NCBI GenBank assembly: GCA_000467715.1
Contig: AJFK01000316.1
Location: 62,001 to 126,000, forward strand
Source of the DNA: Hysterium pulicare CBS 123377
Lineage: Eukaryota; Ascomycota; Dothideomycetes; Hysteriales; Hysteriaceae
DNA length: 64,000 nt
Direction: 5' to 3'
This document shows, in pieces, positions 11,112 to 20,968 of the stretch. The position numbers were made by a program, and so were the translations under genes. The notes beneath the pieces are model-generated. The model did not search any database, had not been told where the DNA came from, and worked only from the letters and a program-made list of their open reading frames with translations. Every line of letters starts with the position of its first letter. Positions within the stretch are counted from its first letter, which is position 1.

Positions 11112-12404
11112 ATGTTCTTTCAAGCCTGTCTTTACATATGCCTGACATTGTTGACTGCATTGTCTCGCGCAGATTCCACTCCGTCCTTCAAAGATGTTCT
11201 CTCATCCAAGACGAATCTCAGCGAATTCTTGAATGTCCTGCAGAATTCGTACCCGGACCTCCTTTCCGAGATTGGCGCGCAAACCTCGTCCTCCCCAATA
11301 ACAGTTCTTGCACCAAATAATGCTGCCTTTGCGAAGACTATTTACTACCCAGTTCTCGGTCCGGCGTTCAGTAATAACGACCTTCCCGCCATACAGAATA
11401 TCCTCCGATATCACGTCGTCAATGGCTCGCACAAAACAAAAGACCTCCTCCCAACCTTCCAATACTTCCCTACCTGGCTCAACAACGCCACATACAGCAA
11501 TGTGACAGGTGGTCAGCGTGTCGGCGGTGTGTTACAGAACAGCAAAGAGTTGGTGTGGACATCTGGACAAAGCAGTCGGTCGATAGTGCAGGAGGCAGAT
11601 ATAGCATTTACGGGAGGCGTCTTGCACATCGTCGATACTCTAGTCACACCTCCAACATTGTTTCCTGCGACTGCAGAGGTTTTCTCTACCGCCGCAGAGC
11701 CCTACCAGCTCACCTCCTTTCTTGGGGCTACGTACTACTCTCCGAATGGCAGCATTCCAGCTTTATCGGCGACGTTGAATTCAAGCTCGGACATTACCAT
11801 CTTTGTACCGAACAACGCAGCAATGGAATCAGTAGAAGCGGCATTGCTCTCTCTAGCGAAAAACCCCTCCGCATTCACAAAATTGCTAGACTATCACGTT
11901 GTCGTTGGAAACGGCGGTCCCTTCTACTCGACAGATTTCAAAAACAGCACGACACTCCAAACGCTAGCCAACACGTCCCTCACCATCACATCAGCATCCA
12001 ACTCGCTCTTTGTCAACTCCGCTCGCATCCTCACATCCGATTTAATTCTCGCCAACGGCGTCATGCACGTCTTGGACAACGTGCTGAGTCCAGACGATAG
12101 CAACGCCCAGCCGCAGCCCAGTCTGGCGACTCAGAAGCCAGTGCTGAGTACGGATGCTAGCCCGGCTGTTAGCCAGGCGCCGTTTACGACTTTCATGCCG
12201 TGGAATGTGGTTACCGAGGTGCCTGCGGTGACAAGCAGTGGTGGTGGTGGGGAATATGGGGGTGGAACGGCGAGTGAGACGGGGAGTTATCCTACGAGTA
12301 CGCCTGTCAAAGGGGGAGCAACTAGACTGGGAGGAGGGTTGAATGGCTCTGGATGGCTGAGTATGGTTGTGCTGGGTTTTGGGGTCGTTCATCTAATGTG
12401 GTAA
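11112..12404 (+). CDS. Secreted two-domain fasciclin (FAS1) protein, GPI type
   Basis: A single-exon 430-residue protein. An N-terminal signal peptide (MFFQACLYICLTLLTALSRA) is followed by two FAS1 domains, about residues 25-170 and 190-325. Each carries the hallmark parts: VLAPNNAAF and IFVPNNAAM (H1), YHVVNG and YHVVVG with following leucines, and a GGVLHIVD / NGVMHVLD end (H2). Several N-x-S/T sites lie between. The tail is rich in Gly/Ser/Thr and ends in a hydrophobic stretch (WLSMVVLGFGVVHLMW) after Asn-Gly-Ser, fitting a GPI attachment signal. FAS1 proteins act in cell adhesion and wall or surface organisation; in plant-associated fungi some affect conidiation and virulence. Location at the plasma membrane or wall is inferred from the two end signals. 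Confidence 0.92.
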   Translation: MFFQACLYICLTLLTALSRADSTPSFKDVLSSKTNLSEFLNVLQNSYPDLLSEIGAQTSSSPITVLAPNNAAFAKTIYYPVLGPAFSNNDLPAIQNILRYHVVNGSHKTKDLLPTFQYFPTWLNNATYSNVTGGQRVGGVLQNSKELVWTSGQSSRSIVQEADIAFTGGVLHIVDTLVTPPTLFPATAEVFSTAAEPYQLTSFLGATYYSPNGSIPALSATLNSSSDITIFVPNNAAMESVEAALLSLAKNPSAFTKLLDYHVVVGNGGPFYSTDFKNSTTLQTLANTSLTITSASNSLFVNSARILTSDLILANGVMHVLDNVLSPDDSNAQPQPSLATQKPVLSTDASPAVSQAPFTTFMPWNVVTEVPAVTSSGGGGEYGGGTASETGSYPTSTPVKGGATRLGGGLNGSGWLSMVVLGFGVVHLMW

Positions 12405-12862
12405 TATCCTAGTGTGTCATTTACTTCGTATATAATACTAATCTAGATATCGAAATCATTTGTTATGTTCTCGGTTGTATCAGAGTTAAGGAGAAGAGCA
12501 ACGTGAGGTCTCTAAATGCTTAATTGAGGTAAAGAGGAGGATTATGAGGCCGTAGATTGGTGTTATGAACATTGGATATTACACTCTGGTGTGAAGGATC
12601 CGAACTGGATTTCATGGCTGACACAAAGCTCAAATCAATTGTGTAGCAAACAGCTTTGCCAGAATGTGGCATAGACAGCAATGCGAATCTTCAAGCTTCC
12701 TTGAACCCTGATTATGTTATGCTGATTAGGTGCTAGCTTATAAATCTAATTTAGAAAGAAAATTCTATTAGGGTATCTAAGGGTGTATTCCTATCCAAGA
12801 CTCATGAAAGATCCAACCTTGTTTTCGTCTAAGTACAAGCAAGAACCGAATGCCGCGTTCCC
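12405..12862. other. Convergent intergenic region, fasciclin / SER2
   Basis: AT-rich, with an especially TA-rich patch at about 12735-12790. No coding frame. It presumably holds the two 3' ends. Confidence 0.35.
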
Positions 12863-14209
12863 CTAGCTCAAAAGAACCTCCTGCTCTTCCTTTGAGATGC
12901 CTAGGAGGTAGAGGATGTCCTGCAAAGACTTCGTATTCAGCCTAGCAGGAGCAGCCAACTGCACCTTAGGCTTCGCATGGAACGCAACTCCCAAGCCAGC
13001 AACCCCCATCATTGGCAAATCGTTAGCCCCGTCGCCCACAACCAGGACTTGGGGCAGCAAGATATTCTCCTTTTCCGCAATGGCGACGACATGCTCCCTC
13101 TTCTTTTCCGCATGCACAATATCGCCTACCAGCGCCCCAGTCAATTCCATCCCATCCTCACTCACCACCAAATGGTTAGCATAGAAGTAGTCCAATCCTA
13201 ATCTTCCAGCCAGCCAGCCAGCTAGGGGCGTAAACCCACCACTCAACACCGCAGTCTTAAACCCCAACCTCTTCAACGCCGTCACAAGTTCCTCTGCCCC
13301 ATGATTCAGCGTTATCCTCCCCTTGAGCGTTTCCCACACAGAAGAAGGCACCCCCTTAAGCAAGGCGCACCTCTTCCTCAACGAAGCCTCGAAATCCAGC
13401 TCCCCATTCATCGCCGCGGCCGTAATGGCAGAAACCTGCTCTTGCACGTTTATCAGGGCTGCGATCTCGTCGATGACTTCTTGTTGGATGAGGGTCGAGT
13501 CCATGTCGAAGACCGCAAGTCTCTTGTAGCGGCGGTGGATGTCGTCGTGTTGGAAGACTACTTCGACATTCCATTTTTCTTCCCAGCGTTTTATGGCTGT
13601 ATTTTTGCGGAGTGTTGAGAGGGTTTCGGGAGAGGAGGGGGAAATGCGGAAGGTTGTTTCGATGACGCGGGCGATTTGGGAGGGATCGAGACGCCGGGAG
13701 AGTTGGAAGGTGGTATTTATGTCAGGGATTTTTGTTGCGAGGTCTGTGAAGAAGGCTCGGAGGCAGGCTTTTGTGAAATAGGTTGTATAGCGGTCATCGT
13801 CATTGTAAGGAGTGGTTGATTCAGAGGCTGAGTTGTTCAGTTCTTTCTCTGGAAGTCCACCTCCTTTTGATGTACTCAATGGATCTTCCGCGAGACCATT
13901 CTGAGGGCTTTGTACTTCGTTTTTCTGGTGTTCGGACTCATAATCTGGCACCTCGGACTTAGCAAAGAGTGTTGCAACGATGCCAATTCCGTCGGTGGTT
14001 GTCTTAGGTTGATTAAAGAAGTTCGAAGTCATCATTCCCTTCAGACTGGAATTGAGAGGAGGAAGTCCTTCGTGGTCCCTTAGATACCACCTGCACTCTC
14101 TCACCTCCTGAAGGAGACGTGGGTTAGGATCGGTGTCAGTGATGTTCATTCTGGCGGGGAGACAGAAAATATTGCTAAAGTCCGAAAAACGGACAGGGTA
14201 AACGGCCAA
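12863..14209 (-). CDS. SER2: Phosphoserine phosphatase
   Basis: It removes phosphate from O-phosphoserine, the last step of serine synthesis from 3-phosphoglycerate. The intronless 448-residue frame has all four HAD motifs in the C-terminal half: FDMDSTLI with the nucleophile Asp near residue 235, VLSGGFTP (motif II Ser), a Lys in the KKREH region and VGDGANDLPMM near 390 (motif III/IV Asp pair). The family's substrate-recognition stretch after motif I (VIDEIA) is present. It is longer than yeast Ser2 (about 309 residues) because of a roughly 140-residue N-terminal extension with a charged low-complexity insert, common in filamentous fungi. The start at 14209 or the second ATG (MNITDTDP) are both possible. 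Confidence 0.93.
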   Translation of the reverse strand: MAVYPVRFSDFSNIFCLPARMNITDTDPNPRLLQEVRECRWYLRDHEGLPPLNSSLKGMMTSNFFNQPKTTTDGIGIVATLFAKSEVPDYESEHQKNEVQSPQNGLAEDPLSTSKGGGLPEKELNNSASESTTPYNDDDRYTTYFTKACLRAFFTDLATKIPDINTTFQLSRRLDPSQIARVIETTFRISPSSPETLSTLRKNTAIKRWEEKWNVEVVFQHDDIHRRYKRLAVFDMDSTLIQQEVIDEIAALINVQEQVSAITAAAMNGELDFEASLRKRCALLKGVPSSVWETLKGRITLNHGAEELVTALKRLGFKTAVLSGGFTPLAGWLAGRLGLDYFYANHLVVSEDGMELTGALVGDIVHAEKKREHVVAIAEKENILLPQVLVVGDGANDLPMMGVAGLGVAFHAKPKVQLAAPARLNTKSLQDILYLLGISKEEQEVLLS

Positions 14210-14216
14210 TCAACGC

Positions 14217-14245
14217 TGTCGAACTGTCGAACTGTCGAACTGCAG
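14217..14245. repeat. Short tandem repeat upstream of SER2
   Basis: The 8-base unit GAACTGTC occurs in perfect tandem (about three copies, the last imperfect) just upstream of the SER2 start, between SER2 and the divergent SDR gene. It may be a simple slippage product. Confidence 0.6.
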
Positions 14246-14459
14246 GGCCGTCAGGGACCGATTTGTTTTTGGCTGGCGGTGGTCTTGGCGCATTTCCATC
14301 CCTCACCGCTCGCTACGCCCGATTCGGAAGACCATTTTGCAAAAAGACACTGAACAGCAAGAGAGTGTCTTTTCAGGATATTCAGTCTTCGGCTGACGCT
14401 GCTGAGTCTCCATGCTCTGAACTAACTACTAGCATGATACTAACAGACAGTTCTCAATC

Positions 14460-15857
14460 ATGAGTTATTGGACTGAGTGGGCCCAGCCCTACATCCGTGT
14501 TTGGAACAGCCGTCAGCCAGAAAATAGGCGATTGCCCGCACGAATCGGCGACCATGACAGCGACACTGACAGCGACAACAGCAGCATCGACAGCAACATA
14601 GCTAGACGCTTTACTAGAAAGCCTTCCCTCCGTGACCTCATCCGCCCGGGTTCTCCACGGGTCGGAATCACTTTCAAAAACAAAGGTTCTTTCATCAACA
14701 TGGCTGGTTCACCACCTAACATAAATCTACCAGAGCCAAAGGACTTTCCATGCGAGCAGGCTTTGTCCGCCAGCATCCGCCAGTCACCGCCAATCAACTT
14801 ATCCGTTCCTTACTCTGCCGACTGGGTGAAAGACAAGACTATTCTCGTCACTGGAGGCTCGAGCGGATTTGGAGCAGCTTTTGTCCGACATTGGGCTCAG
14901 AATGGTGCAACCATCATTTTCTGTGATTTGAATGTCTTCGTCGGCGACCAGCTGTCACGCGACATACGGAAAGAGACCGGAAACCCGAACGTCTACTTCA
15001 GAACGTGCGATGTCACTTCTTGGGAACAACAGGTCAGGTTTTTCAAGGAAGCTGTCAAATTGAGCCCTCACGGTGGTATTGATTGTGTGGTCGCCAATGC
15101 CGGAATCGCAGGTGACGATCCTCTTCAGTTCCCTCGAGACGACATTGATACAGCCGAGCCGCGAAAGCCGAAGTTCAAGATGATCGATGTCAACCTGATG
15201 GGCGTACTCTATACCACGCATTTGGCATTCCACTATCTTCCCCAAAATCCCGGCTCTAAAGACTGCAGTATTGATTCCGATCCATGGGAAGGCCCCCGTG
15301 ACAGACACATCCTCCTCCTCGGATCGATGGCCTCTTTCGCTCCCATCCCCATCCAGCCTCAATACGGTGCAGCAAAACATGCAGTAATGGGCCTCTTCCG
15401 CTCTTTACGCTCATCCTCCTTCATCCAAGGCATCAGAGTCAACATTGTATGTCCCTACTTCATCGACACACCTATGGTCACCCCAGGAGCACGTGTTATC
15501 CTAGCTGGCGGCGCCCTCGGCAAAATTGAGGATGTGGTCGACGCAGCTACACGCCTAGTCGCCGACCGAAGAATTCTAGGAAGGGGTTTGGTGGTAGGTC
15601 CCAAAGTGAGCTTGAAGCAAGGGGATGACGGGAAATGGCAATACAAGCCTGCCGGCAGTGCTGGGGCTGGTACGCAGGTCGCGATTTGGGAGGCCTATGC
15701 GGATGACTGGGTAGAAGTGGATGCCTTTTGTCATGGTATCGTGAGAGTGCTCAACGCCTATCAGGAAGCCAGAGGTTGGTACGGATGGGGTATAGACATG
15801 TTGAAGGTTGTGGGCAAGGCGTTGGGCTGCGGTGGGCGTAAAGCGAAGACTACATAA
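14460..15857 (+). CDS. Short-chain dehydrogenase, 15-hydroxyprostaglandin dehydrogenase-like
   Basis: A single-exon 465-residue protein. After a roughly 125-residue N-terminal extension (polar, with a D/S-rich run) comes an SDR core: TGGSSGFG near residues 131-138, an acidic stop after the second strand (FCDLN, NAD preference inferred), VANAGIAG, the serine in LLLGSMASF and YGAAKHAVMG as the Y-x3-K catalytic pair near 301. The C-terminal 90 residues are longer than in a minimal SDR. The layout matches fungal proteins labelled 15-hydroxyprostaglandin dehydrogenase-like, but the true substrate is unknown. It is divergent from SER2 with about 250 bases between the starts. No signal peptide; probably cytosolic. 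Confidence 0.87.
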   Translation: MSYWTEWAQPYIRVWNSRQPENRRLPARIGDHDSDTDSDNSSIDSNIARRFTRKPSLRDLIRPGSPRVGITFKNKGSFINMAGSPPNINLPEPKDFPCEQALSASIRQSPPINLSVPYSADWVKDKTILVTGGSSGFGAAFVRHWAQNGATIIFCDLNVFVGDQLSRDIRKETGNPNVYFRTCDVTSWEQQVRFFKEAVKLSPHGGIDCVVANAGIAGDDPLQFPRDDIDTAEPRKPKFKMIDVNLMGVLYTTHLAFHYLPQNPGSKDCSIDSDPWEGPRDRHILLLGSMASFAPIPIQPQYGAAKHAVMGLFRSLRSSSFIQGIRVNIVCPYFIDTPMVTPGARVILAGGALGKIEDVVDAATRLVADRRILGRGLVVGPKVSLKQGDDGKWQYKPAGSAGAGTQVAIWEAYADDWVEVDAFCHGIVRVLNAYQEARGWYGWGIDMLKVVGKALGCGGRKAKTT

Positions 15858-16972
15858 AGGGAAGTGGGGCTTGTGAGAGTATTCGAGATACTAGCTTTCT
15901 GGAAATTGTCTGTACAGTAGATTCGACGATTCCAAGGTCGTACAGACCAAGATGGACCTCTGTGTCCCTCATCAAATCCAGTTCGCGTCATTGTACTACT
16001 AAAAGTAAAGTCCTATTCTCTCTATCCTAAATTAGCTTCTACAGCCCTTTCTAAGTTATCTAAATTTTATTTCTGGTAAGTCTCTTTAAACTTATTTATA
16101 ACCCTTCTAGAAAATTACTTATAGATTTCGCTATCCAGCCTTCATAAAGTAGGCGGTCTCCGCGTGGGTAAGGCTAGTCAGTCCCCCTGAGCTCTAGCGA
16201 GGGCCCAGCCACAAGCCACATCCATCTTGGCGGCTGGACGTCCGAAACAAGAACATCGCCGTTCCCAATTCATCCCATAGTACGAGGCTATCTGACAAGC
16301 GTTGACAATGAAGAGAATGTCCAGCAGACGGCCGACGAGTCTCAGAGCAGCATCCATGAGAGAAATCATTGGAGATTTTCGCCACCTTTGAGCGTAGCGC
16401 TACATTTTCTGCTCTCCGAAGTTTTCAAGAACAAGTCCCGAAGGATGAATAACAGTTCATTCATGGCAAAGCTCTCAGAATATGTACCCATTCTCGTGTA
16501 TCCGATTGCTAGTGGAGCTTCCGCAAACTCTTTGAGGCACTGATGTCACCCGTCCTTCACTAGATTCACATATGATTAACAGGAGGTTGTGCAAAGCTGA
16601 AGCTTGTGCCGTTAGCACATGAGCTTGGATTTGATGTCTACTTATTCCAGGAAAGATTTACAGATCTGCACTGCCATCCAGACGCAAGAGGCTGGCGGGT
16701 TCTGTATCGAGCCTCGGGCGAGCATGGCGTAGCGAAGCATTAAACGCTACACCTTTCCTCATCGCGCTCTATTGTTTGCTAAAATTGTGGGTATCCTTTT
16801 TCTTAAAAAGGAGGCTTGAGGTCACTCTTTATATTTCTCTTCTTCTTGGTTTCGTATCGGCGGATTATTATTGGTCTAGAGACTTTCGTTCACTACTGTT
16901 CATGCTTCTGGTCTTTACTTTTTCCATTAATATTTAATTCTTGGCTACAACTGGGAGGTACATATTCGAGTC
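15858..16972. other. Intergenic region with an AT-rich patch
   Basis: About 1.1 kb without a supported gene. The stretch 15995-16140 is strikingly TA-rich (many TTATAA, CTAAAT and TTTAT words), then composition returns abruptly to normal. Such a patch could be a remnant of a repeat degraded by C-to-T mutation (RIP), but no ends or coding remains are visible. The last 150 bases before 16973 are the promoter of the chitin-binding gene. Confidence 0.3.
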
Positions 16973-18801
16973 ATGCTTTTCACATCTACCTATGTGGTGC
17001 TCAGCCTCAGTCTTTTGACTGCGGCGACCAAAGTCTCGACAAGTGGCAAATGTGGGAGTTCAGATGGGACATGTAAGGATACTTTCATATATGAGGAACG
17101 ACATAAAGAGACTAATGGTCGAAGGTCTTTCTAGCAGCTTTGGTAACTGCTGTAGCCCGCATGGCTACTGGTATGTTCTTCCAACACCTCTCACTATGCG
17201 CATGTCTTTCTAAACTCCTACAGCGGATCCTCCTCCGATTACTGCGGTACTGGATGTCAATCTGCGTACGGCACTTGCGCGAGGTCCGGATTACTTACTG
17301 TTTCGACGAACGGTAAATGTGGCGGAACAACAGGACAAACGTGTCTGAATAGTCAGTTCGGGTCCTGCTGCTCCCAATATGGGTATTGCGGGAGTTCATC
17401 AGCCTATTGCGGCGACGGTTGTCAATCTGGGTTCGGTAGTTGCGGCGGCGGAGCGTCGTCCAGCTCTGTGAAGACATCTTCGACTTCCACCCGTCGTAGC
17501 AGCACCCTATCGACATCGTCCCAACGCAGCAGTACCCACTCAACCTCTACTCAGCGCAGCAGTACGCTATCGGCCTCAACGCAGCACAGCAGTAGCATCT
17601 CGACCTCTGCCCCGCGCAGTAGTAGCATATCGACTCCTGCTCAGCGCAGTAGCACTTCGACCCGATCCCTATCAACATCCACACGTGCAAGCTCTTCCGC
17701 TTCACCATTTTCCACACAGCCCGTGTCGAAGAATGCTCGTTGCGGTGCAGCCTTTGGCGGTCAGACTTGGTGAGTCTCGATTTGATGATTTAGGTATGAA
17801 CTTGCTTGGCTAACAGTAACAGTTTTGGATCGACGTATGGAAATTGTTGCTCCAAATATTTTTACTGCGGAAGTACTGTCGATTACTGTTCTCCGGAAAG
17901 CTGTCAGCCTGGATATGGATTGTGTAATTCGGCTTCGTCATCTTCATCTTCCTCAACCACGCAGTTCAGCACATCTACCCGGGTCAGCTCGTCAATAGTG
18001 AGCAGTTCCTCCTCTTCGACTACGAAGCCTAGCATGTCGTCATCGGTCAGCTCGTCTGCAGTGAGCAGTCTATCCTCCTCTACGAACCCTAGCATTTCCT
18101 CTTCGGTTGGCTCATCCATAGTCAGCAGTTCCGTCTCATCCTCAGTGAGCTCGAGCGCAGTAACTTCTTCGTCATCTGATCAACCTTCTTCGACAATTAT
18201 GTCGTCGTCCTCGACAATTGTGTCCTCATCCTCGACATTGGCACCATCCTCATCTTCTATATCGAGCAGCGTTACCGTCCAATCATCCACCTCCATAAGC
18301 ATCAGCTCGCCATCACCCTCGAGCTCTTGCGTGGCTGAATATGTCACAAACGGAGGCTTTGAGTCTGGCAGTGTTGCCCCATTCGTCTTCGACCAGCCCC
18401 CTGCAGACCAGTATTCTACTTACCAAAATGTGGAGCAAGATCCTGAGACCGGAAACCACTATTACGACGTCTCAATCGGCCCAACTAGCGGATCATTTAC
18501 GCTTAGCCAAACGCTACAAAATCTACCAGCCGGAAGTGCTGTAGACTGTTCCTTAGAGTATCGCGCCCCAGGTTTTGAACAACCGGTTACGATAGCAATT
18601 ACTGTTGATGGATTAGACTGCGGTCACGCCTCAGGTAATCCGCAAGACTTTACCAGCGTTACTGGCTCTACTACAACCATCAATTCAAACCCCCAAGCCG
18701 TGGTGACTGTTACATACGACGCGGATGAATTATCGGAGATAGATCTTGATGATATCTCCGTCGTTCCCGTTAATGTTGCTGCAGTATGCGGAACATCATA
18801 G
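16973..18801 (+). CDS. Secreted protein with three hevein-type chitin-binding domains
   Basis: Four exons (16973-17072, 17125-17170, 17224-17769, 17823-18801) give 556 residues. A signal peptide (MLFTSTYVVLSLSLLTA) is followed by two adjacent ChtBD1 domains (about 27-68 and 75-112), a Ser/Thr-rich linker of repeated QRSST-like units, a third ChtBD1 (about 218-256), a long Ser-rich linker, and a roughly 155-residue C-terminal domain starting CVAEYVTNGGFESG that looks like the beta-sandwich carbohydrate-binding-like domain of many fungal Ser-rich proteins. Each hevein unit shows the CCS-x-(Y/H)-G/F-YC core. Introns 1 to 3 all interrupt ChtBD1 units inside cysteine codons. A role in binding fungal or foreign chitin, at the wall or to hide chitin from host detection, is inference. 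No catalytic domain is present. Confidence 0.88.
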
Positions 18802-19424
18802 GTAGTATCCTCGAGCATATCATCTTCCTGGACACTGGCGACCTTGTCCTCTTCGATATCAAGCATCATTTCCGTTCAGTCCTCCGTAAGCACCAGCTCG
18901 CTAGTACTTTCCATCTCTTCTACAATCGTTTCTTCGACATCATCTTGACGCTCGACTGTATCAAGCACGCTTTCCACGATAGCATCCACCAGCTCTAGCA
19001 GCGCGGTATCATCAACAAGTTCGAGTCCAAGCGCAGTATGCTCGGGGACAGATAGCTCAGAGGCCGGCATCATGACCGGCCAAACCCACACCGGCTCATA
19101 CGAACTTCTAAGGCCGCGGCATCTATACAAGCAGCGGCTATTTCGTGACTATTACGCAATCTGTCTCCGTGTGTCCCGGATCGCTGTTCTCATTGGCCTA
19201 CAATGCGAAACCATTCACGGTGAACAACTGTCTCATCACTTCTAGTTTTGGCGGCACGCCATTAACTGCGTCTTCTCCTGTATCGGTCCAAATCAATATA
19301 CGCAGACGGTGTCGGTTTCGGTAGGGACGACGGAGGGGACGCTTATGTTTTCGATTGTTTGTGGAGCGGGTGGGGGGAATGAGAGGGTGTTCTTGGATGA
19401 TTTTACTTTGACTCAGGTATAGGG
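18802..19424 (+). pseudogene. Decayed tandem copy of the Ser-rich linker and C-terminal domain
   Basis: Directly after the stop of the chitin-binding gene the DNA reads as a second Ser-rich linker (SSSISSIISVQSSVS-like, no signal peptide, no hevein unit) and then as a C-terminal domain of the same general kind: SGYFVTITQSVSVCPG, SLFSLAYNAKPFTVNNC and finally RVFLDDFTLTQV with a stop at 19422-19424. The reading changes frame at least twice (near 18948 and 19295) and includes stops, so it cannot be one protein without unseen introns. It probably comes from a tandem duplication of the neighbour or a related gene whose front half was lost. An alternative is an old C-terminal extension cut off by the new stop at 18801. 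Confidence 0.65.
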
Positions 19425-19693
19425 GGTTACATATTTTTCGTATTTAAAGACCATCCTACGGAATTGGTCTAAGCGCTGTGTCAGTCGTAAAAGCCAATTT
19501 TCATCCATCACACTAGACTTCATTCTCTAGTACTCACAACACTGATCTACGGTCTCACAATCGTTAGTTGATTGATAGATAGACATTTAGAGACATCTAG
19601 CAATTGGGTTTAGCAGCAAATTGAACTGGGTATCTTCATTACTTTCGACATAATTTCCGTTGAGTTTAGAGAATAGAGATGATCCACAGCCCT

Positions 19694-20968
19694 TCAATCA
19701 AAAGTAGTCTTCTTCCCCTTCCCCTCCACAATAGCCTGTGAAGCCCTCTGCGCATTCGTATGCGCAGCACCCGGAGCAATCGATCTCGGATCCACCCTCC
19801 CCTTCTTCTGCGGTCTCCTCAAATTATGCTTATGCACTCTTTCCGGGAACTTCCTCGCAAACTCCGACACATCTTCGACGGTGAGTTTCCTAGGACGTTC
19901 GCTTTCGGGTCTGTCCTTGCCGTAGCGCTTCTTGTAGCGTACGGAAGCGTCTTCGGCGAACTCGCAGCGAAGGTCCCGGCCTTTGAGTTTGTTTACGAAC
20001 CATTTCTGTCGTCGTGTCTTTTTGGATTTAGCGTTGGTCGATTCTTCATCGTCTGATGCTTCACTCTCGTTATCATCCTTCTCTTCTTTGTAGATGTAAC
20101 CCTTCACCGCAGCTGTAGCAGCTTCGACATCTTTGTATGTGACCCATGCAAAGCCTTTGCATTTGCCCGTATCCTCAAATGTAGCCACGAATATATCGGC
20201 GACTTCTCCGCATTGTGAGAAGTGTTCCATCAGATCATCTTTTGTGACATCGAATCCTAGATTCCCCACGAATATACGCTTATTTGGAGGTTTCCCGTTC
20301 ATCTCTCCTGCTGATGTCTTGCCATCTTCCGTTGTTTCAGACTTCTGAGGACGCCCTTCAAAGCTCTTCGCGTTCTTTATGAGCAGACGTCGACCTTCCA
20401 TCATTGTCTCGGTCAAGGCAATAGCGGCATACATAGCATTACTTGTGGAGAAATCGACATACGCGAACCCCTTATTCTGAGGCTTAACAGCTTGTCTGGG
20501 ATTCGGAGCGTCTGTGGGCGCAGGCATGTGCACTCGAGTAATTTGTTCATCTGATATGCTGTCCGAGTGCTCGAGGAGGAAAGTACGAAGTGTGACCTTA
20601 GTAGCTGTGAACGGGAGATTTCCAATCCATACACCGTAGTCGGAGCGTTTTGTGAATTTGGATTCGTCTTCTGGTGCGGAGATGTTCGTCTCTTCTGCAG
20701 GTCTTGTTGTTGCAGTGTCAGGAATCGTCTTGCCTTTCTTTGCCCGGCGCAGGGCTTTCTTAGAGGGAGGTTCGGGGAGGTTTATATCGATTTCGAGTTC
20801 CGAAGGGAGGGATTCTCTCTTTCGCTTTTTCTTTGCAGATGCTTCTTGTGTTGAGTCTTGATCGTCCTTGACCATATTGTCTTCGGGCTCTGACTTGAGC
20901 AGCTTAGCCTTCTTCTTGGCCTTCTTCTCTTCCATTTTTGGCACTGTTATTGGGGAGGAGACTGCCAT
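19694..20968 (-). CDS. NOP13: Nucleolar RNA-binding protein Nop13-like
   Basis: An intronless 424-residue protein with two RRM domains. The N-terminus is Lys-rich (KKAKKKAKLLK, KKKRKRE), typical of nucleolar targeting. RRM1 begins with YGVWIGNLPF near residue 111 (RNP2) with RNP1-like KGFAYVDF; RRM2 begins RIFVGNLGF near 230 with RNP1 KGFAWVTY. After RRM2 an acidic spacer (ESEASDDEES) and the family's basic C-terminal part (EFARKFPERVHKHNLRRPQKKG) follow. In yeast, Nop13 sits in nucleolar pre-ribosomes and is not essential; function here is assumed by homology. The long plus-strand frames under it are shadows. Confidence 0.88.
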   Translation of the reverse strand: MAVSSPITVPKMEEKKAKKKAKLLKSEPEDNMVKDDQDSTQEASAKKKRKRESLPSELEIDINLPEPPSKKALRRAKKGKTIPDTATTRPAEETNISAPEDESKFTKRSDYGVWIGNLPFTATKVTLRTFLLEHSDSISDEQITRVHMPAPTDAPNPRQAVKPQNKGFAYVDFSTSNAMYAAIALTETMMEGRRLLIKNAKSFEGRPQKSETTEDGKTSAGEMNGKPPNKRIFVGNLGFDVTKDDLMEHFSQCGEVADIFVATFEDTGKCKGFAWVTYKDVEAATAAVKGYIYKEEKDDNESEASDDEESTNAKSKKTRRQKWFVNKLKGRDLRCEFAEDASVRYKKRYGKDRPESERPRKLTVEDVSEFARKFPERVHKHNLRRPQKKGRVDPRSIAPGAAHTNAQRASQAIVEGKGKKTTFD

